From a virus: a stretch of DNA of 25,032 bases. The notes beneath the pieces are model-generated. The model searched no databases, was not told the origin of the DNA, and saw nothing but the letters and a program-made list of their open reading frames with translations. The translations under genes were made by a program, and so were the position numbers. The stretch spans positions 1 to 25,032 of IMG/VR virus record IMGVR_UViG_3300018426_000146. The stretch is one strand, 5' to 3'. Each line of letters begins with the position of its first letter. Position 1 is the first letter of the stretch. Shown here piece by piece: positions 15,074 to 22,536 of the stretch.

Positions 15074-16015
15074 TTAGGTAAAGGCGAGGCTGATCTCATT
15101 GTTGCCAGCCGTTGAGGGCAGAGCCAAATACGGCATGCTCAGAGAAATAACGCCATTAGTGTCACCATAGGATATACCCGTGACATCAGTTTGGGCCATC
15201 GTCAGAGTGCAGATATTACCTGCAGTAGCACCCAGCACAAGGCTGCTGCTAGCGGTAGCGACACCGCGAACATCCTCAAAATAATCAGTAGTTCCAATTG
15301 CAGGAGCCTCAATCACAGCAGTGCCGCCAGGGGCACGGTTGACGATCAACACTTCCTTGCTGCTAGCAGTTTCCTTGTAGACAAGCTCATTGTTCAGAGC
15401 CAAATCAAGTGACTCAATACGCTGAGAGGCCTCACCAAAGAAGGTGGCGGTGGTCAAGTTAGTGTCGTTGACTTCCAGCGCAGCAGCTTGGTTGGCAACA
15501 GTAAAGGTGCCGCTGAGTGCAGTGTCGTCAGGATCGTTATAGATGCCGATAAAGTTGAAACTTGCAACAGCGAACTGACCGGCAACAAAATTAAAAGTGA
15601 CGCTGCCGCGAGCACCAGTAATCTTGTGGCGAGTGCCGTCGTAGAAGCAATAAATAGTGCAGGAATCAAAGCTAGCGCTCACACCTGCATAGGTAACGCT
15701 GGTGCTGACAACGACAGTCTCAGACAAGCCACATGACCTGAGCAGAGGACCAAAAGCGGGGGCAGTACCTGCGGCGCCACTACCAGCAAGCTCAACGTCA
15801 AAGGTCACAGAAACACGCTTGTTGGCGACCAGAGTGCCACGGGTGCTGTTACCAATAAAGCCTTGGAATGCTGCAGCCTGTACGTTGTCAGCCTCAATAG
15901 GGGCTACCTCAAGGTTGGTGACCTGAATAGCATCACTGCCACCAACAGGCGTCGGATCGGTCCCGTAAGTGGACTCAATCTTCGCTAGGAGAAACTTCTT
16001 CCGAGTTAGTGCCAT
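15074..16015 (-). CDS. V: Major tail tube protein V
   Basis: Seen: 313 residues, strongly beta-rich and low in charge, beginning MALTRKKFLLAKIESTYGTD, a common opening of phage tail tube proteins, with the later segment RVSVTFDVELAGSGAAGT. The second half has Gly/Thr-rich strands (GTFTVANQAAALEVNDTNL) and could include a surface domain. Known: the tube protein stacks as hexamers around the tape measure. It is larger than lambda V (246 residues). It lies between U and G. Its start overlaps by 41 bases the end of the 47-aa gene. ATG at 16015 is preceded by AAGAAG. Confidence 0.88.
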   Translation of the reverse strand: MALTRKKFLLAKIESTYGTDPTPVGGSDAIQVTNLEVAPIEADNVQAAAFQGFIGNSTRGTLVANKRVSVTFDVELAGSGAAGTAPAFGPLLRSCGLSETVVVSTSVTYAGVSASFDSCTIYCFYDGTRHKITGARGSVTFNFVAGQFAVASFNFIGIYNDPDDTALSGTFTVANQAAALEVNDTNLTTATFFGEASQRIESLDLALNNELVYKETASSKEVLIVNRAPGGTAVIEAPAIGTTDYFEDVRGVATASSSLVLGATAGNICTLTMAQTDVTGISYGDTNGVISLSMPYLALPSTAGNNEISLAFT

Positions 16016-16118
16016 TGTCTTCTTGGGTGGGGGGCTCTGTGATCAGTGTAAGTTTGCCTGATTTGGGGTCAAACAGATAGCTGCCGCCCACGCCAGGATT
16101 AGGGACTTCCTTACTCAT
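15975..16118 (-). CDS. 47-aa protein between U and V
   Basis: Seen: ATG at 16118, overlapping the TAA of U (TAATG), stop TGA at 15977-15975; 47 residues starting MSKEVPNPGVGGSYLFDPKS and ending NGTNSEEVSPSED. The N-terminal half (GGSYLFDPKSGKLTL) is hairpin-like; the rest is acidic and disordered. The final 41 bases overlap the start of V in another frame. The conserved-looking PNPGVGG.YL.DP.SGK pattern and the coupled start argue for a real gene; I recall similar short proteins in phages next to tail tube genes. Function unknown. Confidence 0.6.
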   Translation of the reverse strand: MSKEVPNPGVGGSYLFDPKSGKLTLITEPPTQEDNGTNSEEVSPSED

Positions 16119-16543
16119 TATGCAGAAGTGAGATCTGTTCTGCTACTACGATAGCGAACCAAAAAGTCTTGGCTAATCACCCCCAAAGGCACGTCTGCTT
16201 CATACATATTGAAGTCAGTGCGATCAGGTGTTAGGTCAAGCGCTTTGCCATCACAGGTTTGATCTGCCATCAGCAGTGAATGTACCTGCTGTGTATAAGT
16301 ATCGCTGCTGTCATCTGGTACATCAGCTCTAACAAATGTTGTGATGCGTACACGCATCGTCCAATCAAGTTTGTCGAAAAAGTTAGTGTCAGTAGGTTGA
16401 TCATTGACAGGCTCAATAATGATGGCCGGCACCTCGCCCCTAGCCAGAGGCTCGACACGCGAACGGTAGACAGTCGCTCCAGTCGCGCTGTCCAAATTAG
16501 TCTTCATCCGCGCAAGGATCTGTTCGCGTCGTGTGTCAGCCAT
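16118..16543 (-). CDS. Tail terminator U-like protein
   Basis: Seen: 141 residues from the ATG at 16543 (MADTRREQILARMKTNL). A longer in-frame start at 16576 would add MQCVPNRCCVI inside the preceding gene and is less likely. The motif RADVPDDSSDTYTQQVHSLLMAD and the C-terminal YEADVPLGVISQDFLVRYR resemble the lambda gpU/tail-completion fold. Known: gpU caps the tail tube when it reaches full length and joins it to the head. It is located one gene after the FII-like protein and directly before V, as in lambda. Confidence 0.75.
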   Translation of the reverse strand: MADTRREQILARMKTNLDSATGATVYRSRVEPLARGEVPAIIIEPVNDQPTDTNFFDKLDWTMRVRITTFVRADVPDDSSDTYTQQVHSLLMADQTCDGKALDLTPDRTDFNMYEADVPLGVISQDFLVRYRSSRTDLTSA

Positions 16544-16545
16544 GA

Positions 16546-17181
16546 TTACGCAGCAGCGATTTGGAACACATTGCACACAGCACTAGGCCGTGTTGGGCGG
16601 GCGTAAGGGCTGGTTATAGCCGGTGCCGCCTCAAGCGTAATCTGTGCATCGCTAGGCGCCCATATCAACTCGATGTAGTCGTCTTTTACAAGATGCAGCG
16701 TGTGATCAAGGAACAGGTTGTTGGAGCCTGGCGTGCCACCGTGGCTTTCGATGACTGATGCGGTAGTAGTCGTCAGCGCAAGGTTGCCACTACTGTCGTT
16801 GTTGTTTTTGCGCAACCAGAAATGCACATCATGAATCTGCGTATCGGCATTTTGCAGCTGCAGCACAAACTCAAAAACATAAATGCCGGGGTAACGAACA
16901 GTCAGCTCGCTGTTGTCGATAATTTCAACCCCATCGTTGTCAGCGTTTTTGATAGGGAACTGAACAGGAGTCGGAGTGTCTGCAGTCGTTGATTGGTCGC
17001 TACCGCTAGAAAACTCACCCCAATATCCAGGGCTGCCAAAGTAATGCAATTTTGACCAAGGCTGTATCCCGTCACCAACTTTTTCGTAACCAGTATCAGA
17101 CTCAATGCCCATCTCTCCAGCTACAAGAGTGGGGTTGAGCGCTGCCCAGTTAGCTCGTGTGTCGTACTTTTGTACGGCCAT
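16546..17181 (-). CDS. Adhesin-like protein: Mtd-type N-terminus plus C1q-like domain
   Basis: Seen: 211 residues. Residues 1-50 (ANWAALNPTLVAGEMGIESD, VGDGIQPWSKLHYFG) match the small N-terminal domain found in phage tropism determinants and tail fibres. Residues about 55-211 are beta-rich and resemble a C1q/TNF-like jelly roll (RYPGIYVFEFVLQLQN, HDVHFWLRKNN, LVKDDYIELIWAPSD). Known: both modules occur in trimeric surface-binding proteins. Odd: the gene lies between the FII-like joiner and U, where lambda has Z, not with the fibre genes. Inference: a head- or neck-attached adhesin or whisker. It overlaps the FII-like stop (TGATG). No Z homolog is visible. The domain reading is fair; virion location is a guess. 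Confidence 0.7.
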   Translation of the reverse strand: MAVQKYDTRANWAALNPTLVAGEMGIESDTGYEKVGDGIQPWSKLHYFGSPGYWGEFSSGSDQSTTADTPTPVQFPIKNADNDGVEIIDNSELTVRYPGIYVFEFVLQLQNADTQIHDVHFWLRKNNNDSSGNLALTTTTASVIESHGGTPGSNNLFLDHTLHLVKDDYIELIWAPSDAQITLEAAPAITSPYARPTRPSAVCNVFQIAAA

Positions 17182-17465
17182 CAGTCCTTGCTCAATAGCA
17201 GTTCAGAAAAGATGCCGTCATCAACAGGGCGATTTTCACGCACCGTATAGGCTTCAGACGCAACAGTGATAGAAGTGCCGCGAGAGGCAGAGCTAACGTC
17301 AGAAGTTTTTGCCGTGAGCAGATACTCCCGAGTTAGCGCCATACCTCCCGCGATAACTTCCATCGGGGAATCCAAGATACCTACGAACTCACTGCCGCCA
17401 CCGATCTGGCAAGTAACGCCAAACTCGTTGGTGTCAAGGAAAGCGAAGGTATCTTGAATAGCCAT
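17181..17465 (-). CDS. Head-tail joining protein, FII-like
   Basis: Seen: 94 residues beginning MAIQDTFAFLDTNEFGVTCQ, with a beta-rich core and the segment ITVASEAYTVRENRPVDDGI near the C-terminus, a pattern shared with short phage head-tail joining proteins of the lambda FII type (117 residues in lambda). It begins two bases after the stop of the decoration candidate and ends in a TGATG overlap with the adhesin. Known: FII completes the head and forms the tail-binding site. The assignment rests on size, fold pattern and position. Confidence 0.7.
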   Translation of the reverse strand: MAIQDTFAFLDTNEFGVTCQIGGGSEFVGILDSPMEVIAGGMALTREYLLTAKTSDVSSASRGTSITVASEAYTVRENRPVDDGIFSELLLSKD

Positions 17466-17467
17466 GA

Positions 17468-17860
17468 TCAGTCGTACTTCTTGCCGTAAACAAGAGCAAC
17501 CGAGTAGGTAAAGGCGGGAGAGCTGGTGCCGCCGATGGTGCCGACTGCACGCAGGTAACGCTTCACATCGTTGGTGTTGATGCTGATTTTCTCAAGAGCT
17601 TGAGCAGCATCAGTCACCTGAGTAAAAGTGGCACCGCTGATGTCACTCCAGTCAGAGTTGTTTGCAGATTCCTGCAGCTTGACATCCAGAGTCGGGCTAG
17701 AGCCGGCGCTAGCAGCGTCAGAAGCAAGAATTACGATGGCTTCGCCTTCAGCTCCGTTAGAGCCTTCGAGGTCAAAACCGGTGCCGTTAGCAGAAGCGGT
17801 GCGAGCATCACAGGCAAGCAAGGTGCCCAGATAACTCTTAGATCCGAGGTTGTGCAGCAT
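17468..17860 (-). CDS. Beta-sandwich structural protein, decoration candidate
   Basis: Seen: 130 residues, low charge. The N-terminus MLHNLGSKSYLGTLLACDAR is followed by beta strands (GEAIVILASDAASAGSSPTL, DVKLQESANNSDWSDISGAT) and a KRYLRAVGTIGG segment with a final Tyr/Val-rich strand. This is a recurrent phage protein found near major capsid genes. Position after the capsid and before the FII-like gene. Inference: a capsid decoration or stabilising protein in the role of lambda D, although D lies before E in lambda. No motif proves this. Its start overlaps the stop of the upstream gene by 23 bases. Confidence 0.65.
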   Translation of the reverse strand: MLHNLGSKSYLGTLLACDARTASANGTGFDLEGSNGAEGEAIVILASDAASAGSSPTLDVKLQESANNSDWSDISGATFTQVTDAAQALEKISINTNDVKRYLRAVGTIGGTSSPAFTYSVALVYGKKYD

Positions 17861-18071
17861 TGGTCTTTCTCCGTTTTGGTTTTACAGGTGGACAGGATGG
17901 TGCTTCAGGTTCAACGATAGTTTCCTCTTTTTGAGGAGGCTCATCAATTACCTGTTCGGCCTTGCCGAGACCAATTAGGTATTGAGATTCGGGGAGGGAA
18001 GCCTCAACGACTTCCCCAATCCGAACTACCGTGCCCCCAAGCATTGTTTGCTTCAGGATACGGATTTTCAT
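17838..18071 (-). CDS. Small protein in the FI position
   Basis: Seen: 77 residues. Residues 1-40 (MKIRILKQTMLGGTVVRIGE, VVEASLPESQYLIGLGKAE) form a compact domain common just downstream of phage capsid genes. The remaining half is a Pro/Glu linker and a basic tail (PPVKPKRRKT). It begins three bases after the capsid stop and overlaps the next gene by 23 bases. By position it equals lambda FI, but no sequence similarity to FI is claimed. Function unknown; probably head completion. Confidence 0.65.
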   Translation of the reverse strand: MKIRILKQTMLGGTVVRIGEVVEASLPESQYLIGLGKAEQVIDEPPQKEETIVEPEAPSCPPVKPKRRKTNAAQPRI

Positions 18072-18074
18072 TTA

Positions 18075-20459
18075 TCAGAGGGTGTTGTTGCCGCGTGAGA
18101 AGGAAGCGGCATGACGCACAGCCATGTCAACATCCTGCATTGCCACGACACGAACGGTGCCACTGGTGCTGTTGGTGTAAGGATCAACCATCAGATCCAA
18201 GCCGGAGAAGTAGCCGATCAGCAGGTCAGCGAAGTTGCCGAACCACAGGTCGTTGCTTTCAACTTGGTTGCTCACCAGACCGGCGTAGCCGTTGACTTCG
18301 CCACCCTCAAAGATGAACTGACCAGAGCCAGAATCTTTGGTTGCAGTCTTCAGAGCGCCGCGCATTGCGGAGTTCATCAGATACACAGGGGTGCCAAGCA
18401 AAGCGTTGGAACCAGCAACGTCAGACTCAAGTGCAACAACCTCGGCGAAGGTCGGGGTGTTAGCGGCGAAGTCCTCGGTGCTGATGCCGGTGGTGTTCTT
18501 CAGACCTAGGGGCTCGCTAGAACCGCCAGTGCCATACAGACCAGCCAAGTCAATCTTGAGAGCCAGAACGGCAGCCAGATCGCGGCGGATCATGTTCTCA
18601 ACGTCAACGCTGCTTTGGATCAGCAGGCGACGGGAGTAGTCGTTGTAAGCAGCGACGGTGCGGGGCATCATCGTCACTTGGTCCACGGTCTGGTTGGACT
18701 CGGTGGGAGAGCCAGACTCAGCAACCCAGTAAGCGGTAGCAGCACCAGACTGACGGGGGATAGCCACGTTGCCAGTCAGACCAGTCAGCACGGTTGCGCC
18801 GGCTTGATCCAGTGCGCTGCTGTTGCGCAGGATGTCGATGAAGGAACCACCCAGCAGTTCGGTAGCAACGAGGTTGCCGCCAGCAGATGCGGTGCCAACA
18901 GTCAGGTCGCGGGTGAGAACTTCCTGAGGGATGGTAATACCACGGGAAGCGCGGCCCAGCTTGGCAGCAGCAGCTTCAGATGCCTCAATCTCAAAACCAG
19001 CAGCTTCGCGAGCAGCACGGTCAGTGGGGTTGGACAGGTAGTTGAGAGCACGCAGCCAGGAGAAAGAACGGGTCTCTTTTTCAGAGAGGCCAATCTCGCC
19101 AGCGGTGGTGTCAACGGGCTTGATTTCTTGTTGACCCATTTTTTCTAGGAGTGCGGAACGGAGTTCCTCCAAGCCACGAGAATTGATGATGAATTCTTGA
19201 GCAAGCTCAGAGTTGTTGGTACGCTTACCAAGGGCAAGCATTTCGGCAGCTTCTTTAGCTTTGGCCTCGGCGGCCTCTGCGCGGAGAGCCCCGATATCTG
19301 GGGTTTCGGACATGGTTACCTCAAAGGTGTTGGTTTGCACGGCAGAGGCCGTTTCAACGTCTCCATTGTGCTGGAAACTGCGACCGATGCCAACCGAATT
19401 ATCGGCTGGAACAGTCACTAAACTTACCTCAAATGGCTGGTAAGAAGTAGCACGATAGGTGACAGGATCGGTGCTCCGATCTTCATCCATCGCGTTGATT
19501 TTGTAGCCAAAACTGACGTTGCGGATGATTCCATCCTTGATCAGTTCCTGCATCTCGCGGCCAAGCTCATTGTTGGCCATTTTGACCTTCGCATAGGCCC
19601 GCTTATCTTTGATGTATGCACGTTCAACAACACCAACAATCCGATCAGCATCGTGTTGGTAAAGAAGCGGCGCACCATCATTTAGACGAGACATGTCCAT
19701 TGCATCGTCACTCATGTTGAGCACTTCCATGCCGAAGTAACGCTCAACTGGCTCTTCAGAGGCAAACGGAAACTCAAGGGTGCGATCGTCTTCTTCGTCC
19801 TCGTAAAAATCAACCGCGTGTGCCCGCTTAAGCACCTCGCCGGCAAAACTACGAAGAGAAGCAATCTTGGTCAGGGTGCTGAAACGATGCCCAACGAGGC
19901 GGTCAGTTTCCTCAAACCCATCGTCACCTTCGCGATAAACGCGGATGAGCGCGGCAGGATCATCTTCGTCTGCGTTGATAGTGAACGAGGAGTCAGGAAC
20001 ATCAATGCTGCCCGATTTCGCAATGCGGGTGATGCGGCCACGAGCCGTGCCTCCGCTGCTGTCCCACCGCACAAAGTCCCCGACCTTGAGATCATCAGGG
20101 CCTGCACGCAAGCTTCGGTCCTGCGCATCGGTAATTGCTTCAGCTTTCATTTTACTCCAAGATTGTCCGGGGTCTCCGCCCCATGCTGCCCAAGCTACAC
20201 GACCTTTGCTAGGGTAACCATCTTCGTCAGGCGTAAATCCTTCGCCTTGTTTGTCAACCTCGTGCCTGGCAAACCAAGCATTCATCTCGCGAACAGTATC
20301 AACAGAAAGTTCATCGCCAGATAAGATCTGAGTTGCACGACGTGCAGCAACTTCAGTACCGCCAGCTTCACCGTCTGCCTTCCAATCGCGATAGCGCTGA
20401 GCTTCTTCACGCATGCCCTCGGTGGGAGTCAGGTTGATTTCCTTGCCGTTGACATTCAT
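18075..20459 (-). CDS. Prohead protease / major capsid protein fusion
   Basis: Seen: 794 residues in four parts. 1-115: helical module (ARRATQILSGDELSVDTVRE, RVAWAAWGGDPGQSWSKMKA) known from cyanobacterial and phage proteins. 125-197: a small barrel (KVGDFVRWDSSGGTARGRIT). 215-362: HK97-type prohead protease with His269 (LLYQHD) and Ser316 (RNVSFGY) as likely catalytic residues. 383-794: HK97-fold capsid, with a helical delta-like scaffold about 383-500 and body motifs VATELLGGSFIDILRNSSAL and GNVAIPRQSGAATAYWVAES. Known: protease and capsid are usually separate genes, but fusions occur in some phages. Self-cleavage would be needed to release mature capsid. Odd: a strong internal ribosome site precedes Met383, so the capsid may also be made alone. 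ATG at 20459 overlaps the portal stop. Confidence 0.88.
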   Translation of the reverse strand: MNVNGKEINLTPTEGMREEAQRYRDWKADGEAGGTEVAARRATQILSGDELSVDTVREMNAWFARHEVDKQGEGFTPDEDGYPSKGRVAWAAWGGDPGQSWSKMKAEAITDAQDRSLRAGPDDLKVGDFVRWDSSGGTARGRITRIAKSGSIDVPDSSFTINADEDDPAALIRVYREGDDGFEETDRLVGHRFSTLTKIASLRSFAGEVLKRAHAVDFYEDEEDDRTLEFPFASEEPVERYFGMEVLNMSDDAMDMSRLNDGAPLLYQHDADRIVGVVERAYIKDKRAYAKVKMANNELGREMQELIKDGIIRNVSFGYKINAMDEDRSTDPVTYRATSYQPFEVSLVTVPADNSVGIGRSFQHNGDVETASAVQTNTFEVTMSETPDIGALRAEAAEAKAKEAAEMLALGKRTNNSELAQEFIINSRGLEELRSALLEKMGQQEIKPVDTTAGEIGLSEKETRSFSWLRALNYLSNPTDRAAREAAGFEIEASEAAAAKLGRASRGITIPQEVLTRDLTVGTASAGGNLVATELLGGSFIDILRNSSALDQAGATVLTGLTGNVAIPRQSGAATAYWVAESGSPTESNQTVDQVTMMPRTVAAYNDYSRRLLIQSSVDVENMIRRDLAAVLALKIDLAGLYGTGGSSEPLGLKNTTGISTEDFAANTPTFAEVVALESDVAGSNALLGTPVYLMNSAMRGALKTATKDSGSGQFIFEGGEVNGYAGLVSNQVESNDLWFGNFADLLIGYFSGLDLMVDPYTNSTSGTVRVVAMQDVDMAVRHAASFSRGNNTL
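19318..19322 (-). promoter_or_regulatory. Internal ribosome binding site for the capsid part
   Basis: GAGGT on the minus strand followed after four bases (AACC) by the ATG at 19313, codon 383 of the fusion. Initiation here would give a 412-residue scaffold-plus-capsid protein, about the size of a normal HK97-type capsid precursor. Confidence 0.6.
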
Positions 20460-21946
20460 GACTCGTGGATTTCAGGGTGTTCGGTGTCTTCAATCGGCGG
20501 GTTTTGCGCTTGACCGGCTTTGGTGACTGCGCTGGGATCGGTGTCAGTAACAATTCCCAACTCATCAAGCATGGCAAGCTCGTGCTGCCGCTGACGCATC
20601 ACTTCCTCAAAATCACCACCGTGCAGAGAGATGACTTGCGAAAGGGTCATGATGCCGCTGCGCACCAGTGACTTATAAGCCTCGGCCTCCTTCTGCGGAT
20701 CAACAAACTGAGCAGCAGGTGCAATCCACTTGCTCTCGTAATACCGGTCAGGGTCCATGTCAAAGCCAGGCAGGCGCAAAGCACCGCTCATGACGGCCAT
20801 ATCCATCCACTTCTCGTAAACACGCTGGCAAAGCGTTTCAATCATGTACTGCTGCAGCGTTCTGTAGTGAGCGCGGGTTTCAAGCAGTTCCAGCCGTGAA
20901 CTGCTGTAGTTGCTTTGCGAAAAGTCAGAGCTGACTTGCGTGTAGCTACAGCCAACACCGGCAGCTACCGCCCGCAACATCTGCGCCACAAACGGCGTAA
21001 ATGCGTCATCAGGACGGCTGGGCGAAAAGAACTGCATCTCCTCGCCTGGCGCAAGACGGCGAATGCTGCCAGGAGCAAAATCAAGAACAGACTGATCATC
21101 GTAAGTACCGTCCTCAAATAGCTCTTGATCAGGGGTGCGAACAAAGCCCATCATTGCGCTGCTTGCGCGGGCTGCGATGATCTCGGCCTCCTCGTAACCT
21201 TTTAGGTTATTGAGCCGCATGATTGCGGACGCAAAAGCCGTAACGCCTCGGGTTTGGCCTGGGCGCTCAGCGGCATATAGATGAATAATTTCTTCTGCCG
21301 GAACACGAATGCGACGCTTTTGCGCAATGTTGCCGTAGGAAAACTGATAATCGCCGGGGTGATAGGTCAGGAAGTGGTAGGCAACAGGCCGGCCCCACTC
21401 GTTGATTTCAACGCCCATACGGACGCGATTGCCGTTTGATTCAAGACCTGTGTAGTCATCATCGAGGAAATCGGCCTCAAGGATCTCTAGGCCAAACGGA
21501 ACTTTGCTATCGCCAAACTCTTGATAAACAAAACGGACAAACACTTCGCCCGACTCAATCATGCTGTTGAGGCAAAGCCGCTGAATATCAGACCAGCTCA
21601 ACGTGCCGCCAGCGTGGCAGTTCTTAGCCTTGCCCCACTTTTTCCACTCGTACTCAATCAGGCTGTTTAGGCGCTCATCAAGCCTGCCGCCGCGCACCAT
21701 GCGGACTTGAGCTTGGTGTTTGATGCCTTGCCCGACGACGTTGTTTTTGACAGCACGCAGTGCAGACTTGGCGAAGTCAGAATCACGAACGAGCGACCGC
21801 GCACGATTGCGCAAGATACGCAGACTGTTCTTTACCTCACTATCAGCGCTAGTGCCTTGTGACACCCAGTCGCTAGTAAGGCGGCTTGTTGCAGCGCCAG
21901 CGTAATTACGACGCTGCTTGCGCTTGTTGCGATTGAACGGCCACAT
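20456..21946 (-). CDS. B: Portal protein B
   Basis: Seen: 496 residues with lambda-family portal motifs: the N-terminal RRNYAGAATSRLTSDW, a helical core (ILRNRARSLVRDSDFAKSAL), FLTYHPGDYQFSYG, IHLYAAERPGQTRGVTAFA and SYTQVSSDFSQSNYSSSRLE. The basic N-terminus and acidic tail are typical. Known: twelve copies form the ring through which DNA is packaged and to which the tail attaches. Length is close to lambda B (533). It overlaps the gpW-like gene by one base and the protease/capsid gene by four. Confidence 0.93.
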   Translation of the reverse strand: MWPFNRNKRKQRRNYAGAATSRLTSDWVSQGTSADSEVKNSLRILRNRARSLVRDSDFAKSALRAVKNNVVGQGIKHQAQVRMVRGGRLDERLNSLIEYEWKKWGKAKNCHAGGTLSWSDIQRLCLNSMIESGEVFVRFVYQEFGDSKVPFGLEILEADFLDDDYTGLESNGNRVRMGVEINEWGRPVAYHFLTYHPGDYQFSYGNIAQKRRIRVPAEEIIHLYAAERPGQTRGVTAFASAIMRLNNLKGYEEAEIIAARASSAMMGFVRTPDQELFEDGTYDDQSVLDFAPGSIRRLAPGEEMQFFSPSRPDDAFTPFVAQMLRAVAAGVGCSYTQVSSDFSQSNYSSSRLELLETRAHYRTLQQYMIETLCQRVYEKWMDMAVMSGALRLPGFDMDPDRYYESKWIAPAAQFVDPQKEAEAYKSLVRSGIMTLSQVISLHGGDFEEVMRQRQHELAMLDELGIVTDTDPSAVTKAGQAQNPPIEDTEHPEIHES

Positions 21947-22536
21947 CAGATAAACCTCACACGAGTAACGCCGGGGTTGCCGAGGCCCTGCTTAACCTTC
22001 TCGGCACGGCGCTCTCTGTCAACCTCAGCCCTCAAAGTATCGCGCAGCTGCAGCAATTCAGTCATCTTGTAACGCTTCAAGCTGCGATTTCCGATGCTGT
22101 ATTCCTGAACAACACCACCCTGCGCAAGGGTGCGGATTGCAGTTTCTACATGGCCAAGGTCAATCTCAGCGCGTGAGCGATCATCAAACGCTCCAGGAGT
22201 GCCGCTGTAGCTGAGCGTTGCCTTGACAGTGAACTGGCCGCGCCCTGCTGTGTATTGAACGTCAGGGTCTGGAGTGGTATTGACAGCGATTGCCTGCCAA
22301 GTCCAAGTGCCAGCGTCAAAGTCTGTTGTCGTGGTGGCAGGGACAGTAACGCGCCAGCCGGTGCCCTCAGCAACACCGGTAATAGCTGCACCTTCTGATG
22401 CGGTATTGGTGCGTGCGTACCAAGTCAGCGTGTAATCGCTGCTAGTTACACTGTTGCCAACAGGATCAGTGAACTCGGGCACGTCAAAAATGACGGTGTC
22501 GCCCGCGTAGAAAAGATCAGGAACGGAAATAGTCAC
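21946..22536 (-). CDS. gpW-like head-tail joining protein with Ig-like N-terminus
   Basis: Seen: 196 residues. Residues about 1-108 form an Ig-like beta domain (VIFDVPEFTDPVGNSVTSSD, WTWQAIAVNTTPDPDV). The C-terminal 80 are helical, with VQEYSIGNRSLKRYKMTELL, a pattern like lambda W (68 residues; short sheet and two helices), and end GNPGVTRVRFI. It lies between the large terminase and portal, exactly the lambda W position. Known: W seals the head after packaging. The added Ig-like domain is unusual and would face the particle outside or neck (inference). Confidence is high for the gpW-like part, moderate for the domain call. Confidence 0.75.
   Translation of the reverse strand: MTISVPDLFYAGDTVIFDVPEFTDPVGNSVTSSDYTLTWYARTNTASEGAAITGVAEGTGWRVTVPATTTTDFDAGTWTWQAIAVNTTPDPDVQYTAGRGQFTVKATLSYSGTPGAFDDRSRAEIDLGHVETAIRTLAQGGVVQEYSIGNRSLKRYKMTELLQLRDTLRAEVDRERRAEKVKQGLGNPGVTRVRFI

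Noticed and set aside
16546-17181. Diversity-generating retroelement suspected because of the Mtd-like domain.
   Set aside because: No reverse transcriptase gene is visible in the window and I saw no template/variable repeat pair.
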